Origin: Myxococcus guangdongensis
GTDB lineage: Bacteria > Myxococcota > Myxococcia > Myxococcales > Myxococcaceae
Direction of reading: 5' to 3'
DNA: 64,000 bases
NCBI RefSeq assembly: GCF_024198255.1
Contig: NZ_JAJVKW010000003.1
Span: forward strand, 186,001-250,000
The notes beneath the pieces were generated by a model. The model saw only the letters and a list, made by a program, of their open reading frames with translations. It made no database searches and had not been told where the DNA came from. Shown here piece by piece: positions 25,238 through 34,470 of the stretch (its first letter is position 1; each line of letters begins with the position of its first letter). Position numbers and translations under genes: made by a program.

Positions 25238-28200
25238 TCAGTCCCAGCCGCGCAGCTCCACGCGGACCTTGCGCACCAGCAGCTCCCACTCCTGACGCTT
25301 CATCGTCGTCAGGATGCGGCCGCCGATGAGCGTGAGGCCCGCGAGCGTCATCACCAGGAAGCCGATGCGGTGGTCCCTCAGGCCCGCGTCGAGCAGGTTC
25401 GCCACCACGTCCAGCGTCAGGAACAGCGTGCCCAACGCCAGGTACGCGCGAATCTGCAGCGCCATGCCCACCGCCACGCCCAACAGGCACACGCCGCCGA
25501 AGACGAGCGCATACATCCCGTCCGGCGACTGGCCCACGCTCATCGCCAGCTTTGACGCGGCCGGCACGTACAAGAGCAGCCCCCCCAGGATGCGCACCGT
25601 GTTGCGCGCCGCGTGCGGCAGGCTCTCCGTGAAGAGCTGCCCCAGCATCAGCAGCAACAGGCCCAGCGGCGCCAGATAGATCTCCAGCCCCTCCAGCCCG
25701 AACGCCAACGCCGCGATGAGCAGCGCCAGGTTGCACGCCGCCGCCGCGAAGGCACCGAACATCCGGCTGCGCTCCACCGCCCCCAGCGCCGCGTACAGAA
25801 GGCCCGAGCCTCCCGCGAGCAGCGCCGCCTCCCGCGTCGCCTCACCCGGCAGCACCAGCGCCATGCCGAGGGGCAGCACCGCCGCGAACCTGCGCGTCGC
25901 CGCCTCCACCGGCTTCACCCCCGCGCGCCGCGCCATCACCGTCACGCCCACCAACACGAAGCCCAGCGCCAGCGCGAAGAGCGCGTCGTGTTCGGCCCGA
26001 AGCCCGGAGGCGTACAGCGCCCGCACCATCGCGTACACGCCCACCACCGCGAGCTGCACGAAGTACACGTGCCGCCCCGTGTGCTCCACCCAGGCGCAGT
26101 GCAGCGCCACCAGCACCGACAGCCCGATGGCGGCGATGGCCAACCTCAACGCCTCGTCCGACGGCTGTCCCACCACGGCGAAGAGCGCGAGCATCAGCCC
26201 GCTCGTCACCAGCCACGCGTCACGCCCCCACGTCATCCCGCCCGCGATGTCCGGCCGTCGCGCCCGCGTCCACCGCTGCGCCGCCTGCATCGCCGCCACC
26301 GCTCCCGAGGCCGCGAGCGCCAGCGCCGCGCCGTGCACCGAGAACAGGTCGCCGTAACCCAGCCAGGGACCGGAGAAGCTCGCGCGAAGGGTGAAGAACG
26401 TCATCGCCGACGCCACCACCGTGGCTCCCGCCATCCCCGTCGCCACCGCCGCGACGAGTGACGCGAACGCGCCCTTCCAGCGAAGCGCCGCCACCATCAC
26501 CGCCGCCGAGGACACCGCCAGCGTCACCGCGAAGGCCGGCGACACCATCCACGAGCCGCCCAGGCCGGTGAACACCTCGACGAGCAGGTTGAGCGCGGCA
26601 TTCGTCGGCGACGTGTCGCCGTTCACCGCCAGCGCGTACAGCCCACCGGCCACCAGGTAGACCATCATGGCCTGCTGGATACGGACACGCGCCGGACCCT
26701 CGGGCAACCCACGCCGCGCCACCACCCACGGCCCCACCGTCACCACCAGCAGCCCCACCAGCGCCAGCAACGGACCCGGCCACGCCTCGAGGATGGGCAC
26801 TCGATGCGCCGCCGCGTGCACCAGCAGCAGGATGCTCACGCCGAGGACGCTGCGTCCCCGCGCGCGCGCGCCACCGACGAACAGCACCACACCCGTGGCG
26901 CACACCAGCCCCGCCGCCATCAGCCCGGGCTGGAAGAGCGCCGCCAGACTGACGAGCACCACCGTGGTGACCGCGCGGCGGTGCAGCAGGTGCCGGAAGG
27001 CCTCGGGCAGCCCTCGAATCGAGGCCGCGGCATAGACGAGCCCCACGGCCGCGACGCCCACGAACGCGCGCTGCCACAGCAGGAACAACGTGTCCCCAGG
27101 CGCCAGCCACGCGCCTTCCTGGAGCCAGTGGTAACCCTCCGCGCCCGCGCGCACCCACTGTCCATCCGGTGGCGCCAGCGACACGAGCGACGGCCCCAGC
27201 AGCGCCTGTCGTGCCGCCCAGAGCGCCGCGCCCGGAATCCCCAGGTACAACCCCACGTTCGCCAGCGGCACCGCGCGGAACGAGCGCGCGAGCAACAACA
27301 TCAGCGTCGCCGCGCCCAGCACCATCAGCGGCGGAATGATACCCAGCGCGCGAGACGGGTCCGGCAGGCCGACGAGCACCGCGCCCTTGAGCAGCACGAA
27401 CACGAGCGCCAGGACGCCCACGTGTGGCACCAGGTGGTAGTGCGGCCCGTGAGACGGCTTCTCCAGCCGCGCCGCCACCCACGGTCCGAAGCGCCGCGTC
27501 GCCAGCGCCACACCCCACAGCGCGACTCCCACGAGCGGATGGCGCATCGCCACGATGTCCGGAGGCAACGGACGACCCGCGCGGTTGAGGATGGCCGTCA
27601 GCGCGATGAAGCCGCCCATCGCCGCCAGCGCCACCACCGTGCCGCGCAGCTGCCAGTCCACGAACCCACGCGACACGAAGGCCAGCAGCGCGACCGCGAC
27701 GAGCATCCCTCCCGCGAGCAGGCACAGCGCGCGCTCCGCGTCGGAGGGCATCGTCAGCCAGTGCGACAACGTGAGGGTCGCGATGATGACCTGGGCCAGC
27801 GCCACCGTGGCGAAGCCATCCGTGAAGAGCGACAGCCCGCGCGCTCCCAGCGGGAGCGGGGCGAGGTCGAATACCTTCCGTCCCCAGAACCCTCGCGGAG
27901 ACGGAGTCCCGTCGGTCACCACGGGCACGCGAGGCCGCAGCGCCGCGAACAGGGCGAAGCCGAGCGCCACGGACGCGGCGAGGAGCGCCGCCCGCGCCGA
28001 CTCGAAGTCCCACGTGGTCCCCATGACCTGGGACACGACGAGCGAGACACCCAGCGCCGCCAGGAGGGTGACCAGCCGGGACTCATCCTGACGGGCTCGC
28101 AGCAGGAGCCACCCGGACGCCCACGCGGTGGGCAGCGCGAGCCACGCCCCACCGGGCAGTCCGGAGAGCAGCTCGGGAACCACCGGTGCGGCACCCACGG

Positions 28201-30205
28201 CCAGCACCACGCCCGCCGAAGCCAACACCAGCGAGAGGTCATCCAACGGCAACAGCAAATCCCTGGGCGCCTGCGGCCGCATCCACGCGAGCTGCGCGCG
28301 GCCCGCGACACCGTACAGCGTGGCCAGGAGCGCGAAGACAGCCAGTCGGCTCCATTCGCCTGTCAGCCCCGCTGTTCCATCGACGAAGGCCAACGCGCCG
28401 AAGACCGCGGCGATGCCTCCCAGATAGTGCAGCGCGCGCCAGCGCCAGCCGCCCGTGACATGCGCGGTCAACGCGATGCACAGCCCCGTCAGGACACGCG
28501 GCCATGGCGTGCTCTCGCCCTCGAAGCGCGCCACGAGCGGCATCGCCGCCACCGAGGCGACGAGGCTCCACGTCAGCATCCGGACGCTCAGCATCGCCGC
28601 CGCGAACCCGCGTGAGGCGAACAGCAACCCGGACGCGGCCACGGCGCCGCCGAACACCCACCAGCCCGCGTCCGTGGGCATCACGACGCGAGCCACCAAC
28701 ACACCCGCCAGCAGTGTGGCCATGACCGCCGGATGGACCAGGGCCCGACGTCGCGACTCGAGCAGGAAGAAGACTCCGGCGGCCACCACGGGCGCGAGCG
28801 CGGACGCGGCGGCGACCTGGAGGTCATCTCCGGCGCCCAGCGTGAACGCACCCAGTGCGCCCGCGAGCGCTCCGGCGGACAGCACCGCGTGCGCCACCGT
28901 CTCGACCACGGCGCTCAATCGGGGATGGGTCCCCCGCGCGAACTCCGTGGTCGCGGCCAGCGCGAGCACCGTGGCGAGCCCTTGCGTCCAGAGCGTCATG
29001 CCCGCGAACAGCGCGCCGCCCGGCTCCATCGCGTCGAAGCCCGAGGGGGCGCTCGCCACGGCGAACACGGCCAACCAGAGCGCGCCATAGAGCGCGGCGG
29101 TGGCGGACACCAACACCGTGCTCGCGTCCTTCGCGGCCCGCCCTCGCCACAGCGTGGCACCCAGGGCCACCACGCCCACCGATGCGCAGAGCACACGTGC
29201 CCACGGCGCATCGTCGAGCCCCATCAACGGCAGACCCGCGAGCAGCGACGGGAGCAGGGCCAGCGCGAGCGCCGACGTGGAGGTTCCGTACAGCAACCTG
29301 CCCGCGGAGCGCAGCGGCACCCATCCGATGGCCGCGACACCCAGCGCCACGGGAATCCCCACCATCGTCGACAGACCGACCAGCGACGACAGCGCGATGA
29401 AGGCCACGGGCAACAGCGCGAGCCCGATGCCCGACAGCACCCGGCCCACGGGCATCGAGCGGCGGGACAGGAACACGCCCAGCGCGATGAAGCCCGCGTG
29501 GTAGCCCCACAGCGCGCCCGTCACGAGGAGCTGCCGGGGCACGCCTCCCAACGCCTGCCAGGCCTCGCGCACGCCCATGAGCGAGCCGCCCAGCACCAGC
29601 ACCGCGCCGAGGAACCACCAGATGAAATCATTGAGCCGGGCGGAGCTCGCGGGCTCCGCATCCAGCGCGACCATGGCCTCCAGCCCGCCGCCCAGCGCTC
29701 CCGAGGCATCCCGCGCGAAGAGCGACTGTCCCGAGCCCAGCGCGGAGCCCAGGTCGTCCTCGCTCGCGTCGCGGTCCTGGTGCTTCTGCCGAGCGGCCTG
29801 CTCACGCTCCTCTTTCGCCGCGGTGTCCAACGAGCGCGCGAGCGCTCCGGCCCAACCCCACGTCCAACCCTCCGAGCCTCGCACCGACGCGGCGACGCCG
29901 TCCGCCCAGGCCTCCACGCGCGCGGCGGAGTCCAGCGGCGGCGCGATGGGCTCGACGGGGATGACCTCGGGCGCGGTGACGACCGGGGTCTCGATGATGA
30001 CCGGGGTCAGCGTTCCTTCGAGCCGCAGCGCCGTCGACTCATCGATGAGCGCGCCGTCGCGCCAGGACACGATGTGTCGCGACAGCGTCGCCTTGACGAG
30101 GGCCTCGAAGTGCGGCTCGGTGACGGGCACGAGGGTGTTGCCACATTCCTGGCATGGCTCCCCCGATGCCCCGTCGCGAAGTCGCGCGCAGACTGGGCAG
30201 ATCAT
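25238..30205 (-). CDS. Giant (1655-residue) polytopic membrane protein with N-terminal zinc ribbon
   Basis: Residues 3-21 are a four-Cys zinc ribbon (CPVC ... CQEC, Cys3, 6, 18, 21). A short soluble region with an Ala/Glu-rich coiled stretch (~110-180) follows, then from ~210 to ~1630 there are dozens of hydrophobic helices, probably more than 40, separated by short loops rich in Arg/Pro/Trp. The last ~25 residues are soluble. The overall plan recalls DUF2339-type proteins, which are also zinc-ribbon-less or short, but this one is far longer. No transporter or catalytic motif is visible, so function is unknown. It is convergent with the kinase gene at 25221 and lies 141 nt downstream of msr. 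Confidence 0.8.
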   Translation of the reverse strand: MICPVCARLRDGASGEPCQECGNTLVPVTEPHFEALVKATLSRHIVSWRDGALIDESTALRLEGTLTPVIIETPVVTAPEVIPVEPIAPPLDSAARVEAWADGVAASVRGSEGWTWGWAGALARSLDTAAKEEREQAARQKHQDRDASEDDLGSALGSGQSLFARDASGALGGGLEAMVALDAEPASSARLNDFIWWFLGAVLVLGGSLMGVREAWQALGGVPRQLLVTGALWGYHAGFIALGVFLSRRSMPVGRVLSGIGLALLPVAFIALSSLVGLSTMVGIPVALGVAAIGWVPLRSAGRLLYGTSTSALALALLPSLLAGLPLMGLDDAPWARVLCASVGVVALGATLWRGRAAKDASTVLVSATAALYGALWLAVFAVASAPSGFDAMEPGGALFAGMTLWTQGLATVLALAATTEFARGTHPRLSAVVETVAHAVLSAGALAGALGAFTLGAGDDLQVAAASALAPVVAAGVFFLLESRRRALVHPAVMATLLAGVLVARVVMPTDAGWWVFGGAVAASGLLFASRGFAAAMLSVRMLTWSLVASVAAMPLVARFEGESTPWPRVLTGLCIALTAHVTGGWRWRALHYLGGIAAVFGALAFVDGTAGLTGEWSRLAVFALLATLYGVAGRAQLAWMRPQAPRDLLLPLDDLSLVLASAGVVLAVGAAPVVPELLSGLPGGAWLALPTAWASGWLLLRARQDESRLVTLLAALGVSLVVSQVMGTTWDFESARAALLAASVALGFALFAALRPRVPVVTDGTPSPRGFWGRKVFDLAPLPLGARGLSLFTDGFATVALAQVIIATLTLSHWLTMPSDAERALCLLAGGMLVAVALLAFVSRGFVDWQLRGTVVALAAMGGFIALTAILNRAGRPLPPDIVAMRHPLVGVALWGVALATRRFGPWVAARLEKPSHGPHYHLVPHVGVLALVFVLLKGAVLVGLPDPSRALGIIPPLMVLGAATLMLLLARSFRAVPLANVGLYLGIPGAALWAARQALLGPSLVSLAPPDGQWVRAGAEGYHWLQEGAWLAPGDTLFLLWQRAFVGVAAVGLVYAAASIRGLPEAFRHLLHRRAVTTVVLVSLAALFQPGLMAAGLVCATGVVLFVGGARARGRSVLGVSILLLVHAAAHRVPILEAWPGPLLALVGLLVVTVGPWVVARRGLPEGPARVRIQQAMMVYLVAGGLYALAVNGDTSPTNAALNLLVEVFTGLGGSWMVSPAFAVTLAVSSAAVMVAALRWKGAFASLVAAVATGMAGATVVASAMTFFTLRASFSGPWLGYGDLFSVHGAALALAASGAVAAMQAAQRWTRARRPDIAGGMTWGRDAWLVTSGLMLALFAVVGQPSDEALRLAIAAIGLSVLVALHCAWVEHTGRHVYFVQLAVVGVYAMVRALYASGLRAEHDALFALALGFVLVGVTVMARRAGVKPVEAATRRFAAVLPLGMALVLPGEATREAALLAGGSGLLYAALGAVERSRMFGAFAAAACNLALLIAALAFGLEGLEIYLAPLGLLLLMLGQLFTESLPHAARNTVRILGGLLLYVPAASKLAMSVGQSPDGMYALVFGGVCLLGVAVGMALQIRAYLALGTLFLTLDVVANLLDAGLRDHRIGFLVMTLAGLTLIGGRILTTMKRQEWELLVRKVRVELRGWD

Positions 30206-30346
30206 CCACCCAGCATAGCCGCACTTGCACCCACCTCGCCTTGCCTGCCCGGCGGGTCATGAAACATCCAGCCTGAGTCGCGAAGTGCTCTCACGCTTTC
30301 CCCAGCTCCAGGGGGCGTGCGAGCGGCCTCGTGGGCGCGGTGTTTC

Positions 30347-31513
30347 TCAGTCCCTCATGTAATGGCAGGTGTAGCCGCCTGGGTTCTTCACCAGGTAGTC
30401 CTGGTGGTAGCCCTCGGCGGGAGTGAACTCGCCGGCGCGGACGATTTGCGTGACGACGGGGCGCTTCCACTTCCCGGAGGCATCGACGCGGGCCTTCACG
30501 GCCTCGGCCACCTGCCACTGCCGGTCGGAGAGCACGAAGAGGGCGGAGCGATACTGCGTGCCCACGTCATTGCCCTGACGATTGAGCGTCGTCGGGTCGT
30601 GCATGCGGAAGAACCACTGCTCCAGCAGCGTCTCGTAGCTGAGCACCTTGGGGTCGAACACCACGCGCACCGACTCGGCGTGGCCCGTCTTGCCCGTGCT
30701 CACGTCTTGATACGTGGGCCGCTCCAGCGAGCCGCCCGTGTAGCCGACGTCTGTCTGGAGCACGCCCGGAATCTTGCGCAGCAGGTCCTCCATGCCCCAG
30801 AAGCAGCCGCCCGCGAGCAGCGCCGTCTCGGTGACACCGGACGCGGCCAGCGCCTTGCCCACGTCGACCTTCGGCGCCGCGGCGCTCGTGGGCTTGCGAC
30901 CGAACAGCGTGAGCCACTCGCCGTACCCCTGCTTCTCCAGGTCATTCACCGACACGAAGCGCAGCGCCGCGGAGTTGATGCAGTAGCGCTGCCCCGAGGG
31001 CCGCGGGCCATCATCGAACAGGTGTCCCAGGTGCGAGTCGCCAGCCTTCGAGCGGACCTCGACGCGGACCATGCCCAGGCCCTCGTCTCGCTTCTCCACG
31101 ACGCGGGCGGTGTCCACAGGCTTCGTGAAGCTGGGCCAGCCCGTGCCCGAGTCGAACTTGTCGCGCGAGGAGAACAGCGGCTCGCCGGTGACGACGTCGA
31201 CGTAGAGCCCCTCCTCGTGGTGGTTCCAGTACGCATTGCGGAACGGCGGCTCGGTCGCCGCCTCCTGTGTCACCTGATACGCGACAGGGGAGAGCGTGCG
31301 ACGCAGCTCCGCGTCCGAGGGCTTCTCGTAGTGACGGGGGTCCTTCGCCACCGCGAGCGTCCCCGGTTCGAGCGCGCCACCTCCCGAGGCCGCGCCGCTC
31401 GCCTGGGTGCACGCCGCGAACACCGCGAACGCCATGCATAACCACAGGCTTCGCGAAGCGCTCGCTGAAGCGCGACGAGGAGCTCGCGAGGTGACGACGA
31501 GGGTGGACGACAT
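30347..31513 (-). CDS. MsrB-MsrA fusion methionine sulfoxide reductase, lipoprotein
   Basis: 388 residues. An N-terminal signal ending VFAACTQ (lipobox Cys35) places it outside the cytoplasm. Residues ~65-205 are MsrB ([33 protein letters not shown], catalytic Cys178 in RYCINS); residues ~225-388 are MsrA (GGCFWGMED with catalytic Cys237, then GYHQDYL). The order B-A is the reverse of many fusions. The usual zinc-binding CxxC pairs of MsrB are absent. Together the domains repair both S and R epimers of Met sulfoxide in envelope proteins, with reduction from an unknown partner. AGAGG ~8 nt upstream supports the ATG at 31513. Confidence 0.9.
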   Translation of the reverse strand: MSSTLVVTSRAPRRASASASRSLWLCMAFAVFAACTQASGAASGGGALEPGTLAVAKDPRHYEKPSDAELRRTLSPVAYQVTQEAATEPPFRNAYWNHHEEGLYVDVVTGEPLFSSRDKFDSGTGWPSFTKPVDTARVVEKRDEGLGMVRVEVRSKAGDSHLGHLFDDGPRPSGQRYCINSAALRFVSVNDLEKQGYGEWLTLFGRKPTSAAAPKVDVGKALAASGVTETALLAGGCFWGMEDLLRKIPGVLQTDVGYTGGSLERPTYQDVSTGKTGHAESVRVVFDPKVLSYETLLEQWFFRMHDPTTLNRQGNDVGTQYRSALFVLSDRQWQVAEAVKARVDASGKWKRPVVTQIVRAGEFTPAEGYHQDYLVKNPGGYTCHYMRD

Positions 31514-31887
31514 GGCGCAGACCTCTTCTGGTGACGCCGCGACGCGCGGGGGTTCTGTTCTCCTTACGCACGGGGCCCGAAGTCGGTTTCAGCCGTGGCG
31601 ACACATGTGTCGAGGGCGCCCCGGACAGCTGGCGGACGACCGAGCCCGCCGCGCCACGCATGCCCGCGAGACGCGTGGTGCAAGGGGCGCGTTGTTTCAC
31701 TCAAGGGATGGGCCTGCGGCGCGGAGCTTCCTGTCTCGCGCGATACCGCGGTCGTCCCGAGCCCGTCGTGCCACGCTCCCCGAAACGCGCGTCGCCATCG
31801 ATGCAGGCTGGCCCGAGGCGCGAACCTGCGCGGCGCATGTGAGCGCTGTCGCGAGACCCGCGCCAGCACCCGGAACACCGAGGAGGC
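31514..31887. other. 374-nt intergenic region between msr and the MshEN gene
   Basis: Both flanking genes are on the minus strand, so it holds the msr promoter and the 3' trailer of the MshEN gene. It contains one 14-bp perfect palindrome (31599-31612, annotated separately). Short frames here have irregular composition and no family match, so I call none. Confidence 0.5.
31599..31612. promoter_or_regulatory. 14-bp perfect palindrome upstream of msr
   Basis: CGACACATGTGTCG is perfectly self-complementary and lies 86 nt upstream of the MsrB-MsrA start. Size and position suit an operator for a dimeric regulator, but no factor is known from the sequence. Confidence 0.4.
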
Positions 31888-32763
31888 TCAGCCCTGCTGG
31901 GGCTTGTCCTCGTCATCCAGCTCGCGGCTGAACTCCTCGCTCGTGAGCAGGCCCTTGCGCGCCATGATGCGCATCAGCGCCCAGAACTTCCGCTCCAGCT
32001 CCTCGACGCGGTCCGGGTCCTCGCGCGCCTGGCCGAACAGGTAGTCCAGGTCATCGAGCACGCCGCCGCTCGACGCGGGCTTGGGCTTCGCCGCCGACTG
32101 CTCGCGCTTCTGCTTGCGCTGCTCCTCGCGCGTGCGGATCAACTCCGCCAACGACGTGCGCTGGGTCGTCTCACCCGGCGGCAGCTCCTCGCCGACGATG
32201 ACCTCCTCGTCATCCTCCTCGGGCGTGGCCGGCGCGGGCTTCGCGGGCGCCGCCGGACGTGGACGCGCCGTGGGCGCGGGCCGGGCAGGGGCCGCCGCCG
32301 CGCCGCTCGCGGTCGCCACCGGCACCTTGTGGTAGTAGCGCAGGATGGCGCCACGCACGGCCGACAGCGCCGCCACGCGCACGCTCACCTTCAGTCCCGT
32401 GGTGAACTCAATCTCCTCCACCGCGGGCACGTTGAGTGGATCACTCATCGCGACGACGAGCTGACGGCGCCCGCCCACGCTCTCCAACGCGATGGGGAAC
32501 AGGTCGTGCTGCTCGCAGAACCGCGCGCGCAGCATGTGCACCGCCGCCCACTCGGGCGTCACCGCCGCCAGGTCCACCTGCGGCATCCCCAGGGCCTGGC
32601 TCAGCGCCCCCGCGAGCGTCGCCTCGGTGATCGCCCCCTGCGCGATGAGTGTCGCTCCCAACCGCTGGCCCGATTTCCGGTGGGCCGAAAGCCCCGCCTC
32701 GAGCTGCGCGACGCTGATCGCCCGCTGCTCCAGGAGCAGCTCGCCAATGCGCTTCCTCGCCAT
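31888..32763 (-). CDS. MshEN (GspE/PilB N-terminal) domain protein, likely c-di-GMP binding
   Basis: 291 residues. The N-terminal ~55 residues contain two 24-residue motifs separated by five residues (RKSGQ): the second, RLGATLIAQGAITEATLAG... ending ALSQ, fits the MshEN c-di-GMP motif closely; the first, RIGELLLEQRAISVAQLEA..., fits less well (Arg for Gly, His for Gln). Residues ~60-145 complete the GspE_N fold (VDLAAVTPEW... LKVSVRV). A Pro/Ala linker (~150-185) and an acidic, charged helix lead to a C-terminal motif (EELERKFWALMRIMARKGLLTSEEF). No ATPase domain is present. It is divergent from aglRQS and may couple c-di-GMP to gliding. The ATG at 32763 fits the family N-terminus. Confidence 0.85.
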   Translation of the reverse strand: MARKRIGELLLEQRAISVAQLEAGLSAHRKSGQRLGATLIAQGAITEATLAGALSQALGMPQVDLAAVTPEWAAVHMLRARFCEQHDLFPIALESVGGRRQLVVAMSDPLNVPAVEEIEFTTGLKVSVRVAALSAVRGAILRYYHKVPVATASGAAAAPARPAPTARPRPAAPAKPAPATPEEDDEEVIVGEELPPGETTQRTSLAELIRTREEQRKQKREQSAAKPKPASSGGVLDDLDYLFGQAREDPDRVEELERKFWALMRIMARKGLLTSEEFSRELDDEDKPQQG

Positions 32764-32859
32764 GCCGCCGGCATTAGCACGCGCCCCCCGGGGTCGAAAG
32801 CGCCCGCAGACACAACCGCTCGTTCTTGGGAAGCCCCCGGAATTGGCCCGCATTGCTGC

Positions 32860-32890
32860 CTGGAGTCCATGCTGGCAAGGGGTACTCCAG
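32860..32890. promoter_or_regulatory. 7-bp inverted repeat, possible operator in the aglR/MshEN region
   Basis: CTGGAGT and ACTCCAG are perfect inverted copies with a 17-nt spacer, centred ~63 nt upstream of the aglR -35 box and ~110 nt from the MshEN start. It suits an activator or shared-operator site; it could also occur by chance. Confidence 0.25.
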
Positions 32891-32937
32891 CGCAAAATTC
32901 CTGTGAGATTTCAGCACTTAACGGCGGGCCCCCTGCC

Positions 32938-32966
32938 TTGACACCCCAGACAGCCATTCCTAAAGT
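32938..32966 (+). promoter_or_regulatory. Sigma-70-type promoter for aglRQS
   Basis: Perfect -35 TTGACA (32938-32943), 17-nt spacer, then -10 TAAAGT (32961-32966, four of six bases of the consensus). It is the best vegetative promoter I see in the window and predicts a leader of ~110 nt before the aglR ATG. Confidence 0.65.
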
Positions 32967-33087
32967 CGGCACCACCGTTTTCAACATCCATTCCTGCCGC
33001 CCAATCACTGGGGCGCACGCCCGGGGGGGCGACAGGTTCTGGAAGGTCCGGGAGCGCCGGGCCGAGCCGCCGTGGAGGCAAGACGCG

Positions 33088-33828
33088 ATGAACCTGGGGT
33101 TTTTGACGAATCTGGCCGTGCTCGCCAACGCGGGGGGCCCCGAGCGGGGCTTCTTCGAAGAGATTGCCAAGCGCTGGGAGGCCGGTCAGTGGGGTATGTA
33201 CCCCATCGCCGCGTGCCTCGTGGTGGCGCTGTCGATCATGGTCGAGCGAACCATCGTGCTGTTCGGCAAGGCCTCCATCAACAAGGAAGCCTTCCTGCGC
33301 GGCCTCAAGAAGCACATCTACGCGGGTGACCTGGACAAGGCCATCAACTACGTGGCGGGTCAGAAGTCCACGCCGCTGACCAGCGTCATCAAGGCCGGTC
33401 TGATGAACGTCCCCAAGGGCCAGGACGAAGTGCAGGCGGCGCTCGACGAGGCCACCCTGCGCGAGACGCCCCGCCTGGAGGCGCGCTCCGGCTACCTCGC
33501 GATGCTCGGCAACGCGGCCATGCTCGCCGGTCTGCTCGGCACCGTGTCGGGTCTCATCTCCTGCTTCGAGGCCGTGGCCAACGTGAACCCGGCCGACAAG
33601 GCGACCATTCTCGCCAACGGTATCTCCGAAGCCATGAACTGCACGGGCTTCGGGCTGGTGACGGCCATCCCGTGCCTCATCGCCTTCTCCGTGCTGATGG
33701 GTCGCACCCAGTCGCTGGTCAACGACATCAACGAGACCAGCGTCTCCGTGCTCAACCTCATCGTGGCGAACAAGGACAAGTTCAAGAACCTGAACGTCCC
33801 CGCCGCTCGGGACCACCACGACGACTGA
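33088..33828 (+). CDS. aglR: MotA/TolQ/ExbB-family proton channel, AglR-like
   Basis: 246 residues with three transmembrane helices: ~35-55 (GMYPIAACLVVALSIMVERT), ~140-165 (AMLAGLLGTVSGLISCF) and ~190-210. The long cytoplasmic loop between TM1 and TM2 carries the E-rich/TolQ region (EVQAALDEATLRETPRLEARSGYLAMLGNAA). Order TolQ-TolR-TolR with no TonB or TolA beside it matches the Myxococcus aglR-aglQ-aglS motor for gliding. The stator channel harvests proton motive force. GGAGG 9 nt before the ATG. The name is given by arrangement plus family; alternative is a generic ExbB. Confidence 0.75.
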   Translation: MNLGFLTNLAVLANAGGPERGFFEEIAKRWEAGQWGMYPIAACLVVALSIMVERTIVLFGKASINKEAFLRGLKKHIYAGDLDKAINYVAGQKSTPLTSVIKAGLMNVPKGQDEVQAALDEATLRETPRLEARSGYLAMLGNAAMLAGLLGTVSGLISCFEAVANVNPADKATILANGISEAMNCTGFGLVTAIPCLIAFSVLMGRTQSLVNDINETSVSVLNLIVANKDKFKNLNVPAARDHHDD

Positions 33829-33860
33829 GTCGGGCGCCCCGCTCGGGGAACCCGCGACCC

Positions 33861-33905
33861 GGGCGCGCTGTCCTGTCCCCATGAGTGGGGACACACGGCG
33901 CGCCC
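33861..33905 (+). terminator. Intercistronic stem-loop between aglR and aglQ
   Basis: GGGCGCGC (33861-33868) pairs with GCGCGCCC (33898-33905) and, inside, TGTCCCC (33874-33880) with GGGGACA (33887-33893). It is followed by CTTTCAGTCTCTT rather than a strong T-run. It may partly terminate or protect the upstream mRNA end, giving more AglR than AglQ/AglS. Confidence 0.45.
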
Positions 33906-33957
33906 CTTTCAGTCTCTTGCCGCGCCTCACCGCGCGGGGCCTTAGGAGGAGAACGCC

Positions 33958-34446
33958 ATGGCCGGCGGAATGGACACAGGTCAAGGTGGTAAAGGCGGCA
34001 AGAAGCCGCTCGATACCGCCATCAACCTGACCGCTTTCATCGATCTGATGGCAGTGACCATCAGCTTCCTCATCATGACGGCCGTCTGGACCCAGATTGG
34101 TCGTCTCCAGGTGTCCCAGGCGGGAGGTCCCTCCACGGAGGAGGAGCCGCCCCCGACGGAGACCAAGACGGTTCAGTTGACGCTGCTCATCACCCCGACG
34201 GAGCTTCGGCTGTCGGCGGACCAGAGCACGTTCGACCCCATCCCCCTCACCAAGGACGGCAAGGGGAAGACGGACCTGTCCAAGCTGGTGGCGCGCTTCA
34301 AGGAGTTGAAGGCGCAGCTGCCGGACCAGACGGCCATCACCCTTCAGCCCGAGGACAAGGTCCGCTACGAGGACCTGGTCCGTATCATCGACGAGTGCAT
34401 CGGCTCTGGGTTGCCCCAGGTGTCGGTGTCCGCGGCGATGGGCTAG
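33958..34446 (+). CDS. aglQ: ExbD/TolR-family motor protein, AglQ-like
   Basis: 162 residues. A single transmembrane helix (~25-45, NLTAFIDLMAVTISFLIMTAVW) contains Asp29, the proton-carrying position of TolR/ExbD/MotB. A periplasmic domain of ~105 residues follows after a Pro/Glu linker. No OmpA-like peptidoglycan-binding domain is present, as reported for AglQ and AglS. TAGGAGGA upstream is a strong ribosome site. Second gene of the TolQ-TolR-TolR operon; 24 nt before the next gene. Confidence 0.75.
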   Translation: MAGGMDTGQGGKGGKKPLDTAINLTAFIDLMAVTISFLIMTAVWTQIGRLQVSQAGGPSTEEEPPPTETKTVQLTLLITPTELRLSADQSTFDPIPLTKDGKGKTDLSKLVARFKELKAQLPDQTAITLQPEDKVRYEDLVRIIDECIGSGLPQVSVSAAMG

Positions 34447-34470
34447 CCGAGCACGGAGCCACACCCAGTC

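Larger units (their letters stand above)
32764..33087. other. 324-nt divergent region between the MshEN gene and aglR
   Basis: Holds the aglR promoter (32938-32966) and an inverted repeat CTGGAGT (32860-32866)/ACTCCAG (32884-32890) about 50 nt upstream of it that could bind a regulator of either gene. The start-proximal GGAGG of aglR is at 33074. No coding or RNA gene seen here. Confidence 0.5.

Noticed and set aside
28733..30262. Long plus-strand frame over the giant membrane protein gene
   Set aside because: Composition is dominated by Arg/Gln/His with no motif; the minus-strand membrane protein explains the region.
31514..31887. Short ORFs in the msr-MshEN gap
   Set aside because: No ribosome site, no conserved motif and irregular composition; treated as noncoding.
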